Origin: Bacteroidota bacterium
GTDB lineage: Bacteria; Bacteroidota; Ignavibacteria; UBA10030; UBA6906
Reading direction: 5' to 3'
DNA: 64,000 bases
Assembly (NCBI GenBank): GCA_019637975.1
Contig: JAHBUR010000019.1
Coordinates: 1 to 64,000, forward strand
Part shown: in pieces, positions 16,636-25,941 of the stretch
How the letters are laid out: the number at the start of each line of letters is the position of its first letter
How positions within the stretch are numbered: the first letter of the stretch is position 1
Notes under the pieces: generated by a model
What the model was told of the DNA's origin: nothing
Seen by the model: the letters and a program-made list of their open reading frames with translations, nothing else
The model's database searches: none
Position numbers and translations under genes: made by a program

Positions 16636-17946
16636 TCAGACGTTAAGCTTTGTTCGGATAAACGCCTTGATATCGCGTGTTCTGCCCCCCACTTCCCTCA
16701 ATGTCACGGGAACGAATTTGTTCATCTGTACAATTGTCATCCATGCAAGCACAAGAGTTGAGAGCACATACCCAATAGTCGCACCGAGCGGACCGAGCCA
16801 GGGAATGAAGACCATGTAAATCACCACCGACGCGACAAGAAGCGCCAACCCGATGTAGAATCCGAGGCGGGCGTGGCCGAGTCCCAACAATGTGTTGGAA
16901 CCGACAGCGCTCGCCGGGATAATAAACGACAACACAGCGAAAATCTGCAGCATTGGTACTGCCTCAGCATAGCGGCCCTGATACACGATCCCGACAAGCA
17001 ACGGCGCGAAAAACAGGAACAACACAAACACAGGAACCATGCCCACCGTGGAAAAGTTCAGCGCTTTTTCCACGAACGCTTTGAGCGACTTCGTTTCTCC
17101 TTTCGAGGCAAGGAGGGATGTTGCCGGAAGAACAAACATCTGCAATACCTGCGCCACCATGTCGAAGATGCGCGTGAAGATCTTGACCGAATTATATACC
17201 GCCACTTGCACCGGCCCGCCGAACGCGGAGAGGATAAATGAATCCGCCTTGGTGTACACCATGTAGCTGATCAAACCGCCGAGCGTGTATTTGCCATAGT
17301 CCCACACCTTGACCAGTTCTTCCTTCCCCGGCCGCCACTGCAAGCGAATCAACGAACGGGAGACCCACAACCCCAGCAACGACGACGCGGAAAGCGACAG
17401 GATGTTGATCATAATCAGATCAAGGGCCGTATCGAACAGATTCATTTTTGAGTAGGCGTAAATCAAGGCCGGCGCGCCGATGAAATGGATAAAATCCACC
17501 CAAAACACCTGTTTGATGAGAAACCGGCTCTGCAATAGGACGAGCGTGAAGTTGCGCACGAACGACGCGGCAAACATCACCGGAAGATACAACATCAGAG
17601 GCGCAAGCTTCGGGGATCTGAGCAACTCACTGAATGGATCGGCAACAACCACGATGACAAGCGAGAACGCGAGGATGAACACAATATTTAACAATAGCGC
17701 AGCACTCAAGATGCTCTTCTGATCGGCATTCTCCTCGGCGGCGAACTTCAGCAACGGCTGCAATGCGAACGCCATGGCAAGCCCGGTGACAATCAGAAAA
17801 ATTTCCTGAATCAGGACAAAGTTTCCGAACTCCTCCTCCGGCAGAACGCGGATGACGAGCACAACATACGCCACACCGTACACAACGGGCAGCGCCTTGT
17901 CTGCCAACCCCCAAATGCCTTTGCTGAGATGTTTTCCGAGTTCCAC
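16636..17946 (-). CDS. Wzx-like polysaccharide flippase (MATE/MVF superfamily)
   Basis: About 436 residues from a GTG at 17946, 2 bases after the stop of the preceding GT2 gene. An ATG at 18012 would lengthen it by 22 residues but overlap that gene by 64 bases, and the extra residues look like noise. Twelve or more hydrophobic helices, an N-terminal GKHLSKGIWGLADKALPVVY segment and the central LGGLISYMVYTKADSFILSAFGG are typical of lipid-linked oligosaccharide translocases. It probably flips the undecaprenyl-linked repeat unit made by neighbouring glycosyltransferases. No Wzy polymerase is recognised nearby. Confidence 0.87.
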   Translation of the reverse strand: MELGKHLSKGIWGLADKALPVVYGVAYVVLVIRVLPEEEFGNFVLIQEIFLIVTGLAMAFALQPLLKFAAEENADQKSILSAALLLNIVFILAFSLVIVVVADPFSELLRSPKLAPLMLYLPVMFAASFVRNFTLVLLQSRFLIKQVFWVDFIHFIGAPALIYAYSKMNLFDTALDLIMINILSLSASSLLGLWVSRSLIRLQWRPGKEELVKVWDYGKYTLGGLISYMVYTKADSFILSAFGGPVQVAVYNSVKIFTRIFDMVAQVLQMFVLPATSLLASKGETKSLKAFVEKALNFSTVGMVPVFVLFLFFAPLLVGIVYQGRYAEAVPMLQIFAVLSFIIPASAVGSNTLLGLGHARLGFYIGLALLVASVVIYMVFIPWLGPLGATIGYVLSTLVLAWMTIVQMNKFVPVTLREVGGRTRDIKAFIRTKLNV

Positions 17947-17948
17947 TG

Positions 17949-18794
17949 CTACTGCCGCGCTGTAAGAAGATACCGGACTCCTGCCCAACCGTTCACCAGC
18001 AGGTTCATCCACGGGAAGACGAGCTTTTGCGGCAATGTCGAGTAGCGGAGAAAGAACCGGAAGTTGCTGATGAATTTATTCTTCATTTTAAAGAACGAAA
18101 GATGGCCGCCGCTGGCAACCGAGAGCTTGTGCCAGACTCTCGCCTTCGGCTCGAAGTAGACGGAATAGCCGGCCCGCCGTGCGCGCGTGCACCAATCCGC
18201 ATCCTCCCCGTACATGAAATACAATTCGTCCAGCATACCGATCTTCTCAACAACCTCCCGTTTTGTTAGAATACAGCAGCCTGAAGCGTAGTCAATTTCA
18301 CGCGTTGTATCATACTGTCCGCTGTCAATTTCACGAATGCCGGTATGCTTCATCGTCCCTGTCCACATCGAGATTTCTCCTCCGGCAAACCAGATGCGCG
18401 CCGGATCGTCGTGGTAGTATATTTTCGGGGCAACCATTCCGATCTTCGCCTCCGATTGAATGCGAAAGACAAGATGGTTCAGGAAATCCTTGTCAACCGT
18501 CGTATCGTTGTTCAGCAGACACACCAGGTCAGCCTGTTGCTCAAGGGCGTACTTGATTCCGACATTATTCCCGCCCGCGAAACGGAGGTTTTCTTTCTGT
18601 TCAAGAAGAACAACATGCGGGTGATGCTTCCTGAACTCATCCGCAGAGCCGTCGGTTGACGCGTTATCGACAACAACGATCTCGACATCCGGATACGTGA
18701 GTTGCGCAAGCGAATCGAGGCATTCGAGAGTTACGGCTTTGCCGTTCCAGTTAACGAGAATAATCAGCACACGCGCGTACGGAGCGGTAGTCAC
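17949..18794 (-). CDS. Glycosyltransferase family 2 (rhamnosyltransferase-like)
   Basis: 281 residues. GT-A fold: VLIILVNWNGKAVTLECLDSL at the N-terminus, VVDNASTDGSADE, LLNNDTTVDKDFL (DxD-like region) and a later ELYFMYGEDADWCTRARRAGY with the catalytic ED-W motif, then RVWHKLSVASGG. This matches WbbL/rhamnosyltransferase-type enzymes. The GTG start overlaps the upstream LamG gene as GTGA, implying translational coupling. The C-terminal 30 residues are hydrophobic and may touch the membrane. Confidence 0.94.
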   Translation of the reverse strand: MTTAPYARVLIILVNWNGKAVTLECLDSLAQLTYPDVEIVVVDNASTDGSADEFRKHHPHVVLLEQKENLRFAGGNNVGIKYALEQQADLVCLLNNDTTVDKDFLNHLVFRIQSEAKIGMVAPKIYYHDDPARIWFAGGEISMWTGTMKHTGIREIDSGQYDTTREIDYASGCCILTKREVVEKIGMLDELYFMYGEDADWCTRARRAGYSVYFEPKARVWHKLSVASGGHLSFFKMKNKFISNFRFFLRYSTLPQKLVFPWMNLLVNGWAGVRYLLTARQ

Positions 18795-19822
18795 TTCACG
18801 GGCCTCTGTACGTCACAGATCATTTTCACCTCTGCGGCAGAAAGTGCCTTGTTGAAGATCATCACATTCCCGAGGCTTCCGTGAAAGCACCCGCCCCAAG
18901 TTTGTGCGTGACCGACATGCAGCTGCACTGCGTTAGTCATATCTCCGACGCTCACGGAGGCATATAATGTGTCCGGATTGCCGTTTTTATACCACCGAAC
19001 CATACGCTTCTCGGCGTCGTATGTAACTGCCCAATGCTGCATTCTCCCTGCATCCACGTCGGCGTGAGAGTGGAGCATAGTGGCGGAACCCGCATCTCCC
19101 TCGATGCGTAAATTCAGTTTACGTGGAAGATACCCGTCGTTGTAAACAACGTAGCCGGGTGTGCGATCGGATTGCTTTTTGCTCACGATGCCATTGCTCT
19201 TCCCTGTTCCCCATGACGCCGGACTCATCCAGAAAAGAATCGACATCCCCGCTGGCATGTTCAGACCGGGAGAGTCGGGGGACTCAATGTACCCGTCAGT
19301 ACCGCTGAACTCGAAGAAGCCGGGAAGATCAGCCCGGGTTATGCCGGAGCCGCGCATGAAGGCGTCGTGTCCGCTGCTGCTTTTGTCGGGGACACGATCG
19401 CCGGAAACGCCTTCGAACGAATAATGCGCTACAAGACCTTGATGAATGTTTGCGGGGCTGACTACAATTGATGCAATATGTTCGAACCGGATGGTCAGTT
19501 TCCCGAGAATAGTCTCGATGTCAAGTGATCGGGCGGTGAACTCGCCTTGCAGCACATCGCCGTTTGTGAGCCGGACACGTGCAAACTTTCCCGCTGTATC
19601 CATCTCAATCTGCTCAAGCATTTCAAGTTCAAGGTCGAACATCGCATACAATGTTTTGAAATGCAATTTCGTCACAATCGCGGTACCGGCAAGTTGTGAT
19701 CCATCAACAAGGCGTACCGTCAGCGCCACTGCATCTCCCCCTTGAGAGGCACTAACGCGTGAAAGGGAGGCCACTAAAGCAAGAAAGACAATTCCGCCTG
19801 CTATCCGGTACAATGTCCGCAT
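18791..19822 (-). CDS. Secreted LamG-domain protein
   Basis: 343 residues. Signal sequence about 1-25 (IAGGIVFLALVASLSRVSAS). Residues 30-120 form a small beta domain (VRLVDGSQLAGTAIV, VRLTNGDVLQGEF). A LamG jelly roll covers about 130-340 (GLVAHYSFEGVSGDRVPDKS, MSILFWMSPASWG, MQHWAVTYDAEKRMVRWYKN, GSLGNVMIFNKALSAAEV). No T9SS signal or lipobox, so probably periplasmic or released. Embedded among glycosyltransferase genes with 4-bp coupling to the next one, which suggests it handles the same glycan; this is inference. Confidence 0.87.
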   Translation of the reverse strand: MRTLYRIAGGIVFLALVASLSRVSASQGGDAVALTVRLVDGSQLAGTAIVTKLHFKTLYAMFDLELEMLEQIEMDTAGKFARVRLTNGDVLQGEFTARSLDIETILGKLTIRFEHIASIVVSPANIHQGLVAHYSFEGVSGDRVPDKSSSGHDAFMRGSGITRADLPGFFEFSGTDGYIESPDSPGLNMPAGMSILFWMSPASWGTGKSNGIVSKKQSDRTPGYVVYNDGYLPRKLNLRIEGDAGSATMLHSHADVDAGRMQHWAVTYDAEKRMVRWYKNGNPDTLYASVSVGDMTNAVQLHVGHAQTWGGCFHGSLGNVMIFNKALSAAEVKMICDVQRPVK

Positions 19823-19827
19823 AAAAT

Positions 19828-20598
19828 CTACTCCTGTGTCTTGGATAACAAATAGACAACTCCGGTACAGACCACTTCGCCTATCACGGGAATCTCCGCA
19901 ACTTGACCTGCGGGAATGGGCTTCAACCCGAACCGGATGTGATTCGGGCTGATAAGATACGCCTGCTTGCCGGATACCGTTAATCCGTTGCGTTCAACGA
20001 TTGCTTCGAACTTCTTCATACCCATCTTGAGTCTGCCGAGTTTCCTGACCTCATCCAGAAAATACTGTTCCTCGCCTTTCAAACGGGGGATAACCTGCGT
20101 CATGGCAAACGGAAGAAGATGGAAGAACGGCAACTTCGCCCACGAGGTGTTCAGCAGTTGCTGATGCGCGCCGTACGCCGAATAGTACGGCGGAAACGTG
20201 ATCATGATGTTGCCCGTCGGTTTTGAGTATGCTGCAAGCTTCTTCATCACCTGATCCTTGTTGTCGAGATGCTCGAACACGTCGTGCAGGATAACAAGGT
20301 CGTACTGAAATGTACTGAACGGCAGCTCATCCTCGTACAGGTTACCGATGGCAAGGGGAATGTTGCGATGTTCTTTTAGCTCGTTGGCCGCATCTATACG
20401 TCCGACCTCAACATCGAAGCCGCAACAGGGAACGGCGCCAGCGTCGTACATTGCGCAAAGTCCGCCTCCTTCGCCGCAACCAACGTCAATAACGGAGGCC
20501 CCCTTCACCGGCGAACCCCAGTGTTCGAGCAGCGGAATCATGTACTTCGCCGCTACATCATATTCGTACTGCCAGTATTTTCGGGTTTGTTCGTGCAT
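19828..20598 (-). CDS. Class I SAM-dependent methyltransferase
   Basis: 256 residues. Motif I VIDVGCGEGGGLCAMYDAG, motif II CCGFDVEVGRIDAAN, then YDLVILHDVFEHLDNKDQVM and GNIMITFPPYYSAYGAHQQ: a methyltransferase-11/UbiE-like fold. The C-terminal half is longer than the minimal domain and holds the PNHIRFGLKPIP segment. In this setting it most likely methylates a sugar or lipid intermediate of the glycan. It lies 5 bases upstream of the LamG gene. Confidence 0.88.
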   Translation of the reverse strand: MHEQTRKYWQYEYDVAAKYMIPLLEHWGSPVKGASVIDVGCGEGGGLCAMYDAGAVPCCGFDVEVGRIDAANELKEHRNIPLAIGNLYEDELPFSTFQYDLVILHDVFEHLDNKDQVMKKLAAYSKPTGNIMITFPPYYSAYGAHQQLLNTSWAKLPFFHLLPFAMTQVIPRLKGEEQYFLDEVRKLGRLKMGMKKFEAIVERNGLTVSGKQAYLISPNHIRFGLKPIPAGQVAEIPVIGEVVCTGVVYLLSKTQE

Positions 20599-20607
20599 GC
20601 AAATCTC

Positions 20608-21753
20608 TCACCGCAGAGACGCGGAGGAAGCAGAAGGTTCTCGCACCAGTTCCTCAATCGCCACCGCCATCGCCTCCCAACTATACTTCTTCTTTTCGAT
20701 TTCGACGTTTGCTGTGAATTCTTTCTCACGCCCTTCCTTGAAAAAGCGGAGAACGGCATGTGCCAATGCCTCGGGATCCTTCGGCAGAACGACAAAACCT
20801 GTCACGCCGTCACGCACTACTTCTCCGAGTCCGCCCACGTTTGACGCGATCACCGGCTTGTTGAAGTTGTATGCGATTTGTGCAATGCCGCTTTGCGTTG
20901 CAGACGTGTAAGGAAGCATAGCCACATCGGCAGCGGAAAAATATAACGCTACCGTCTCGTTTGCAACATAGTCCGACACAACGGTAACGTGGTCCCGCAA
21001 TTCGTAATCCGACATCAGTTGTTCATACGGCTCACGTTTGTCGTAAAACTCGCCGACAACGAGAAGTCGAACATTCATCTCTTTCAGAATCATCGGCATT
21101 GCTTCCAACATCGTGAGCAGGCCTTTGTACGCACGAACGTAGCCGAAACACAACAATACCCGTTCATCGGTAATGCCTAATTTCCTGCGGGCGAATTCCT
21201 TCTCCACCGGTGATCCGAAAATGTTGTACACCGGATGCGGAATCTTCCTGTACGCAGCTTGCGGAAAGAACTTCTTCAGATCAAGCTCGACGGCATCGGA
21301 TTGAACAATGAAATGATCTGCCGCTTTCAACGCGTATTTCGTAAACACAACATCGCCAGGCCGTCGTTCGTGCGGCACAATGTTGTGGCAGAGAAAGAGA
21401 ACCTTCGTATTCGTTCCGCGAGTTGCAACGCGGGCAATGGTCCCGTAGCAAGGCCCGAAGAACGGGAGCGAGTATGTGAAAATGAGAAGATCGGGCTTGC
21501 GTTTTCTGATTTCCCGACCCGTACTTATCCACGTCAGCGGATTGACGGAGTCGATGCGCTGTTCTGTCGGGATGCGAATCATCTCATCCACTTCGTTCTG
21601 CGTTTTTCCCGGAAACAGGAACGCCGGATACTGACGCTTGAACGTAATCACCTGTACGGTATGTCGCTTGCTCAACTCCTGAAACAGCAGCGCCGTATGA
21701 TGCGCAATACCACCGCGCCAGGGAGATGCCGCGCCGACGATAATGATGTTCAT
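20608..21753 (-). CDS. Glycosyltransferase family 4 (GT-B fold)
   Basis: 381 residues. N-terminus MNIIIVGAASPWRGGIAHHT carries the acceptor-domain glycine loop, followed by VLFLCHNIVPHERRPGD. Donor domain: VLLCFGYVRAYKGLLTMLEA, LLVVGEFYD, then AADVAMLPYTSATQSGIAQIA and KPVIASNVGGLGEVV. The SATQSG sequence replaces the more usual E-x7-E surroundings. The start overlaps the stop of yfhO copy 2 as ATGA. Donor and acceptor unknown. Confidence 0.93.
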   Translation of the reverse strand: MNIIIVGAASPWRGGIAHHTALLFQELSKRHTVQVITFKRQYPAFLFPGKTQNEVDEMIRIPTEQRIDSVNPLTWISTGREIRKRKPDLLIFTYSLPFFGPCYGTIARVATRGTNTKVLFLCHNIVPHERRPGDVVFTKYALKAADHFIVQSDAVELDLKKFFPQAAYRKIPHPVYNIFGSPVEKEFARRKLGITDERVLLCFGYVRAYKGLLTMLEAMPMILKEMNVRLLVVGEFYDKREPYEQLMSDYELRDHVTVVSDYVANETVALYFSAADVAMLPYTSATQSGIAQIAYNFNKPVIASNVGGLGEVVRDGVTGFVVLPKDPEALAHAVLRFFKEGREKEFTANVEIEKKKYSWEAMAVAIEELVREPSASSASLR

Positions 21754-24077
21754 GATGCGGACTCAACAGTATCGTCACGACGCTTACGGCGAGAGAAAAG
21801 AATTCCTGCAATACACAGCAACAGCGTTCCTCCCGAAATCCACGCGCCGTTTGAGAATGTTGACGGCTCAAACCGTATCTCGACAACGTGGTTGCCCGCT
21901 TCGACAAACACGCTCCGCAGATGATAATTTGTTCTGTAGATTTCCGTTTCAACGCCGTCAACGTACGCTTTCCAGCCGGGATAGTAAATCTCGCTTAACA
22001 CTAAAATTCCGGGATGACTTGTCCTGGCGCTGATCGAAATTCTGTTATTCGAGTAATCCGTAATGCGCGCCTCCGACTCCGGCTGGACGTGAAGCTCGCT
22101 CAAAGGCCTGCTTGGTTCTTTCTCAAGAACCGCTGTTGTGCGATGGTTGAACTCAGGGCTCTTGATGGAGGCCAGAACGTCTTGATCTGTTCGTGCAACA
22201 TGAACCTCGTACACGAAGAACGTCCGCGGCAGGCGCGTCGTGTGTTCGACAAGAGTCTGTTGCCCGCTTTGTTCATCGAACACGGTTTTGTATTTCACGT
22301 TCAGCAAGTCAAGACTTTGTTCAGCAGAGCCGTATGGTGCATACTTGCGTTCAAGCGCAAGAGGCGTGTAGCCCTCCATCATAAAAATCCGATCCATCAT
22401 GCCCTGATTGCGATCCCACCCGGGAAGCATTCCTCGCGCATTGCGGGTATTCACGCGGAACAGTTCTTTCTCCCCCTCTTTCTTGAAGAACAGAGCAAGA
22501 TCACTTCGCCGGTTGAAATACTCGGCAGGATTCATCGCGCCGTTGTTTTGGCTTCCGCCGAAGACAAACATATCAACAAAAAGCAATCCGGTGAGCAACA
22601 AAGCCGCAAAGCGCGTCAGGTTTCCTTTCATCACTATTCCAAAAAGTATGCCGGCACTTGTCAGCAGAAGAAGGATCGATGGGGTGACACCTTGTGAAAT
22701 CAAGGATGCTACTTGCTGATACGACGCGCCGGCGATGGAGCCGGAAAAGCTGCCGGAGGTAATCAGGAAGTAAAGAAGAATCCCGAGCCCGCTCGCGACC
22801 AGCAATGCATTGCGAAGAAGTTTCCTCTCCCGGTCGCTTTTTGACTGATAGAGGAGATATTGAAGTGAGAATGCGGAAAGCAATGCCGCCGAAAGGGTCA
22901 GCAGAATGCCCATACGGGCGGGAATTCTGAACGTTGAGAAACCCGGAATGAATTCGTGGAAGATCTTGTACAGGAAGAAATTATCGCCGAGTGCGAAGAG
23001 AATTGAAAAGACTGAGAGGCCTAACAAGAACGCGACATGTTTGTTTTTTCTCAATATGAATGAGACAACGGCAAGAAGCAGCGGCAGAATACCGAGATAG
23101 ATGCATGTCTCCCAATAGTAGAAATACTGTCCCGGCCCGAAATACTCGTAGCCCGATGCCCCCGCAACCCCGAACATTTTCGGGAAAAAGAGTGTCGCCA
23201 GTTGCGACCACGCAAGCGAGCCTTCGGCTGATTTCTCGAATGTAATTTGCGCCCTGTCTGAAAGATCCGACAATTCAAACGTCGGCAACAGTTGAATCAT
23301 TGCAATCGCAACGGATATCGCGACAATGCTTGCCGCCTTCGCCGACATGACAAGCGCAGGTCGTGACAACAACTGATTTCCTTTGAATGTTGTCAGCAAT
23401 TCCAGCAGCAAGTACAATCCAAGAAACATGTAGAGATAGAGTGACAATTGTGGATACCCTGCGAGTATCGAATGGCCCAACACCAATCCACACACAAACA
23501 CATATAGCCAGCGTTGTTCGCTCAGCGCTTTACGGAATAGAAGAACGACAAGCGGGTACCATGCAACAAGCGTGACGTTCTGCTGATGAATCGCGTGGAC
23601 AATCATGTAGCCGGAAAGCATATACGCAACAGCGGCAAACAACGCGGGAATGTTGTTCAGTTTGAACGATTTGGCGAGATAAAACATGCCGACTCCCGCC
23701 AGCACAAAATGGAGAATGATCATCAACTCCAGCCAGTAGTAATTCAGCGAGCCGTTACTGACAAACAGTGTGAGCAGCAGACAAGGAATATACAGCACAG
23801 TCGTTTGAATATCGGCAAGGAAGGGCATGCCGTTGAATGTGTAAGGATTCCACAACGGCAACTCGCCCGATGCGAGAGACGTGGCCGCGAAGGTGCGGAA
23901 GGGATAATTCTGATAGATGAAATCCTCCCAGAAGTATGCCTGACCGAGAATGATTTTGTGGAAAAACACGAAGACAAGCGCGGAGAGAATCAACACACAC
24001 TGCATGTTCGTGGGTTCGAACTGGCGAACCGGAGCCGGAGCGCGTGAAGGCGTGGATTTCTTTTCAGCTTTTGACAT
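21750..24077 (-). CDS. YfhO-family polytopic membrane protein (GT-C-like), copy 2
   Basis: 775 residues, about a dozen membrane helices through residue 520 and an extracytoplasmic C-terminal domain ending LSEIYYPGWKAYVDGVETEI, then a final helix (GTLLLCIAGILF). Early loops FRTFAATSLASGELPLWNPY and FNGMPFLADIQT are typical of GT-C proteins. It directly follows a GT2 gene of the polyprenyl-phosphate sugar synthase type. A known arrangement has such a GT2 load a lipid carrier and a GT-C protein transfer the sugar outside the membrane. The actual acceptor is not evident. Confidence 0.9.
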   Translation of the reverse strand: MSKAEKKSTPSRAPAPVRQFEPTNMQCVLILSALVFVFFHKIILGQAYFWEDFIYQNYPFRTFAATSLASGELPLWNPYTFNGMPFLADIQTTVLYIPCLLLTLFVSNGSLNYYWLELMIILHFVLAGVGMFYLAKSFKLNNIPALFAAVAYMLSGYMIVHAIHQQNVTLVAWYPLVVLLFRKALSEQRWLYVFVCGLVLGHSILAGYPQLSLYLYMFLGLYLLLELLTTFKGNQLLSRPALVMSAKAASIVAISVAIAMIQLLPTFELSDLSDRAQITFEKSAEGSLAWSQLATLFFPKMFGVAGASGYEYFGPGQYFYYWETCIYLGILPLLLAVVSFILRKNKHVAFLLGLSVFSILFALGDNFFLYKIFHEFIPGFSTFRIPARMGILLTLSAALLSAFSLQYLLYQSKSDRERKLLRNALLVASGLGILLYFLITSGSFSGSIAGASYQQVASLISQGVTPSILLLLTSAGILFGIVMKGNLTRFAALLLTGLLFVDMFVFGGSQNNGAMNPAEYFNRRSDLALFFKKEGEKELFRVNTRNARGMLPGWDRNQGMMDRIFMMEGYTPLALERKYAPYGSAEQSLDLLNVKYKTVFDEQSGQQTLVEHTTRLPRTFFVYEVHVARTDQDVLASIKSPEFNHRTTAVLEKEPSRPLSELHVQPESEARITDYSNNRISISARTSHPGILVLSEIYYPGWKAYVDGVETEIYRTNYHLRSVFVEAGNHVVEIRFEPSTFSNGAWISGGTLLLCIAGILFSRRKRRDDTVESAS

Positions 24078-24128
24078 GAGGCATTTCGAGGATTCCGATT
24101 ACTGAGGCAAGGCAGAAGCGCGGAGCCG

Positions 24129-25313
24129 CTATTTGATATAGTCGCGGATAGCGTACTCGTCGGTTGTGCGCTTCGACTTGCTGATCATCTCTCCCAACAA
24201 TCCGATGGAGATGAACTGAATCCCGACAATGATAAGCAGAATGCCGCCGAGAAACAGCGGACGATTGCTGAGGGCCGTTCTTCCCAAATACCATTCCACC
24301 GCCAGCCACCCATCGATGACAAGCCCCGCACAGACGGCAACCATTCCCCAGAACCCGAAGAGATGCAGCGGACGCCGGAAGTAGCGCGTGGTAAACAATA
24401 CGGTAAGCAGGTCGAGAAATCCTTTCCAGAATCTGCCGATGCCGAACTTGGTTTTGCCAAATTTGCGCGGGCGGTGCTGCACCACCATCTCGCCCACCTT
24501 GAATCCCTCGTTATGCGCCAGCACGGGCACGTACCTGTGCAACTCGCCATACACTTGCACGGACTTCACTACTTCGTTCCGGTACGCCTTCAATCCGCAG
24601 TTGAAATCATGAATCTTGATGCCCGACATCACTCTCGTTACGAAGTTGAAGAACCTTGACGGGATTGTTTTGGTGATCGGGTCTTTGCGGACCTTCTTCC
24701 AGCCGGAAACAAGATCGTACCCTTCTTCCAACTTTCGAATAAGGCTCGGAATTTCCGCCGGATCGTCTTGCAGGTCGGCATCCATGGTAATCACATATTC
24801 GCCCTGCGCCTTCTCAAAACCGACAGCAAGTGCGGCACTCTTTCCGAAGTTGCGCCTGAAGCGAATGATCTTGACGCGCCCGTCAATCCGTTTCAAATCA
24901 CGCAGTACCTGAAACGACTTGTCGGTGCTGCCGTCATCAACAAAGATCAACTCGTACCGTGAGTTGGCACGTTGCAGCGTTGAGCGAAGTTGGCTGTGCA
25001 ATTCTCTCAGCGAGCCCTCCTCATTGTAGAGGGGAATCACAACGCTCACGCCAAGGCGGTTCGTGTGCTGGTGAAACTGCGGCCTCCGCTCCTGCTGTGC
25101 ACGCTGAATCTGTTGGTTTTGTTGAGGGCGGCTTGCTGCCTTTTCGGACTGAACTGTTTCAACGGGTTTCTCGGCTTCCTGCCGCCTTTGCCGGTAATAA
25201 TTGCGTCCGCGTTGCGGGCGGCTTTGACGTTCGGGCGGTTGACCCTGTTGGCCGGAGGAATCGGTGGTTTGGTCAGGCATGTGGCTGCTCATTGAAAACA
25301 CTGATCCCGACAT
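24129..25313 (-). CDS. GT2 polyprenyl-phosphate glycosyltransferase with Gln/Arg-rich N-terminal tail
   Basis: 394 residues. Residues 1-85 are disordered-looking, rich in Gln, Arg and Pro. The GT-A domain (about 87-310) is of DPM1/GtrB/ArnC type: VSVVIPLYNEEGSLREL, LIFVDDGSTDKSFQVL, RRNFGKSAALAVGFEKA, VITMDADLQDDPAEI, then DFNCGLKAYRNEVV and VQHRPRKFGKTKFG. Two helices end the protein (about 325-385). Such enzymes attach a sugar to undecaprenyl phosphate. First gene of the long glycan unit, upstream of yfhO copy 2. Alternative ATGs at 25292 and 25280 would shorten the tail slightly; none has a strong ribosome-binding site. Confidence 0.92.
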   Translation of the reverse strand: MSGSVFSMSSHMPDQTTDSSGQQGQPPERQSRPQRGRNYYRQRRQEAEKPVETVQSEKAASRPQQNQQIQRAQQERRPQFHQHTNRLGVSVVIPLYNEEGSLRELHSQLRSTLQRANSRYELIFVDDGSTDKSFQVLRDLKRIDGRVKIIRFRRNFGKSAALAVGFEKAQGEYVITMDADLQDDPAEIPSLIRKLEEGYDLVSGWKKVRKDPITKTIPSRFFNFVTRVMSGIKIHDFNCGLKAYRNEVVKSVQVYGELHRYVPVLAHNEGFKVGEMVVQHRPRKFGKTKFGIGRFWKGFLDLLTVLFTTRYFRRPLHLFGFWGMVAVCAGLVIDGWLAVEWYLGRTALSNRPLFLGGILLIIVGIQFISIGLLGEMISKSKRTTDEYAIRDYIK

Positions 25314-25334
25314 CGTCGGGACTGAAACTGTGAT

Positions 25335-25365
25335 TCAAAGTAACCAAAAGGCCACGGAAAATCAA
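25335..25365 (-). promoter_or_regulatory. Predicted promoter of the nine-gene glycan unit
   Basis: Minus strand: TTG (25365-25363), 20 nt, TACTTTGA (25342-25335), one of the best -7 matches in the window. Start near 25330, a short leader. The rest of 25366-25563 shows only the inverted repeat noted separately. Confidence 0.55.
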
Positions 25366-25492
25366 CGAAACCTCTAAATCCCGAGCCCTCACCCGAGGAT
25401 AGCAGATTCGTGGGGCGATTCTGCACTACGGGATTCGACCTTCCCAAATGATAGATTTTCGGACATGGCGTGTAGGGAAGATCGGAGTCCGT

Positions 25493-25532
25493 TGTCAGGA
25501 ATTTCGAAGTAATTTTCAGGATTCTCCTGACA
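25493..25532. repeat. 8-bp inverted repeat in the divergent intergenic region
   Basis: TGTCAGGA (25493-25500) and TCCTGACA (25525-25532) face each other across 24 bases, 30 bases before the next plus-strand gene. It may be an operator or an RNA hairpin; short enough to be chance. Confidence 0.35.
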
Positions 25533-25563
25533 GACAATCAGTCTTCCAGGAGTTACATTTCAT

Positions 25564-25941
25564 ATGTGTACGTTGATATGTGAGGAACCCATGCTGAATC
25601 CGAAACTTGTCGAGAGCCGATTCCAGGACGTTCTGGAAACGATCAATGCCCAATCCAGCAAACGGATTCAGATGTTGAGGATTGTCGAGTTCTTTGAAGT
25701 TCTTCTGGAAACAAAGAGCAACCAGTTGATACTTGAGTACGCTCCGGTACTTATCGTTCGACTTTCACGGATTGTCAACAGCATCGAATTCACAGAGGAG
25801 AATATCGGAATCGCAGACCGGCTTAGCCCAATCCTCTGGTCATTTGCAGTTGAATACAACCAGGTGGGCAATACAGGGATTTGCCTCGCTATGCTTCGTA
25901 AACTGGCCGAAGCGCGCATGCAACTCCAATCCGCCGCCTGA
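25564..25941 (+). CDS. Hypothetical small helical protein
   Basis: 125 residues (116 if the second ATG at 25591, with GAGGAA just before it, is the true start). Sequence is mostly helical and acidic-neutral: LVESRFQDVLETINAQSSKR, LRIVEFFEVLLETKSNQLI, then GICLAMLRKLAEARMQLQ. No signal peptide, membrane helix, metal site or known domain is visible. It is a single gene, divergent from the glycan unit and followed by a strong terminator. Steady codon use and a terminator argue that it is real; function unknown. Confidence 0.6.
   Translation: MCTLICEEPMLNPKLVESRFQDVLETINAQSSKRIQMLRIVEFFEVLLETKSNQLILEYAPVLIVRLSRIVNSIEFTEENIGIADRLSPILWSFAVEYNQVGNTGICLAMLRKLAEARMQLQSAA

Noticed and set aside
25289..25537. 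82-codon minus-strand frame upstream of the GT2 gene
   Set aside because: Overlaps the predicted promoter and the start of the GT2 gene; no protein-like features.
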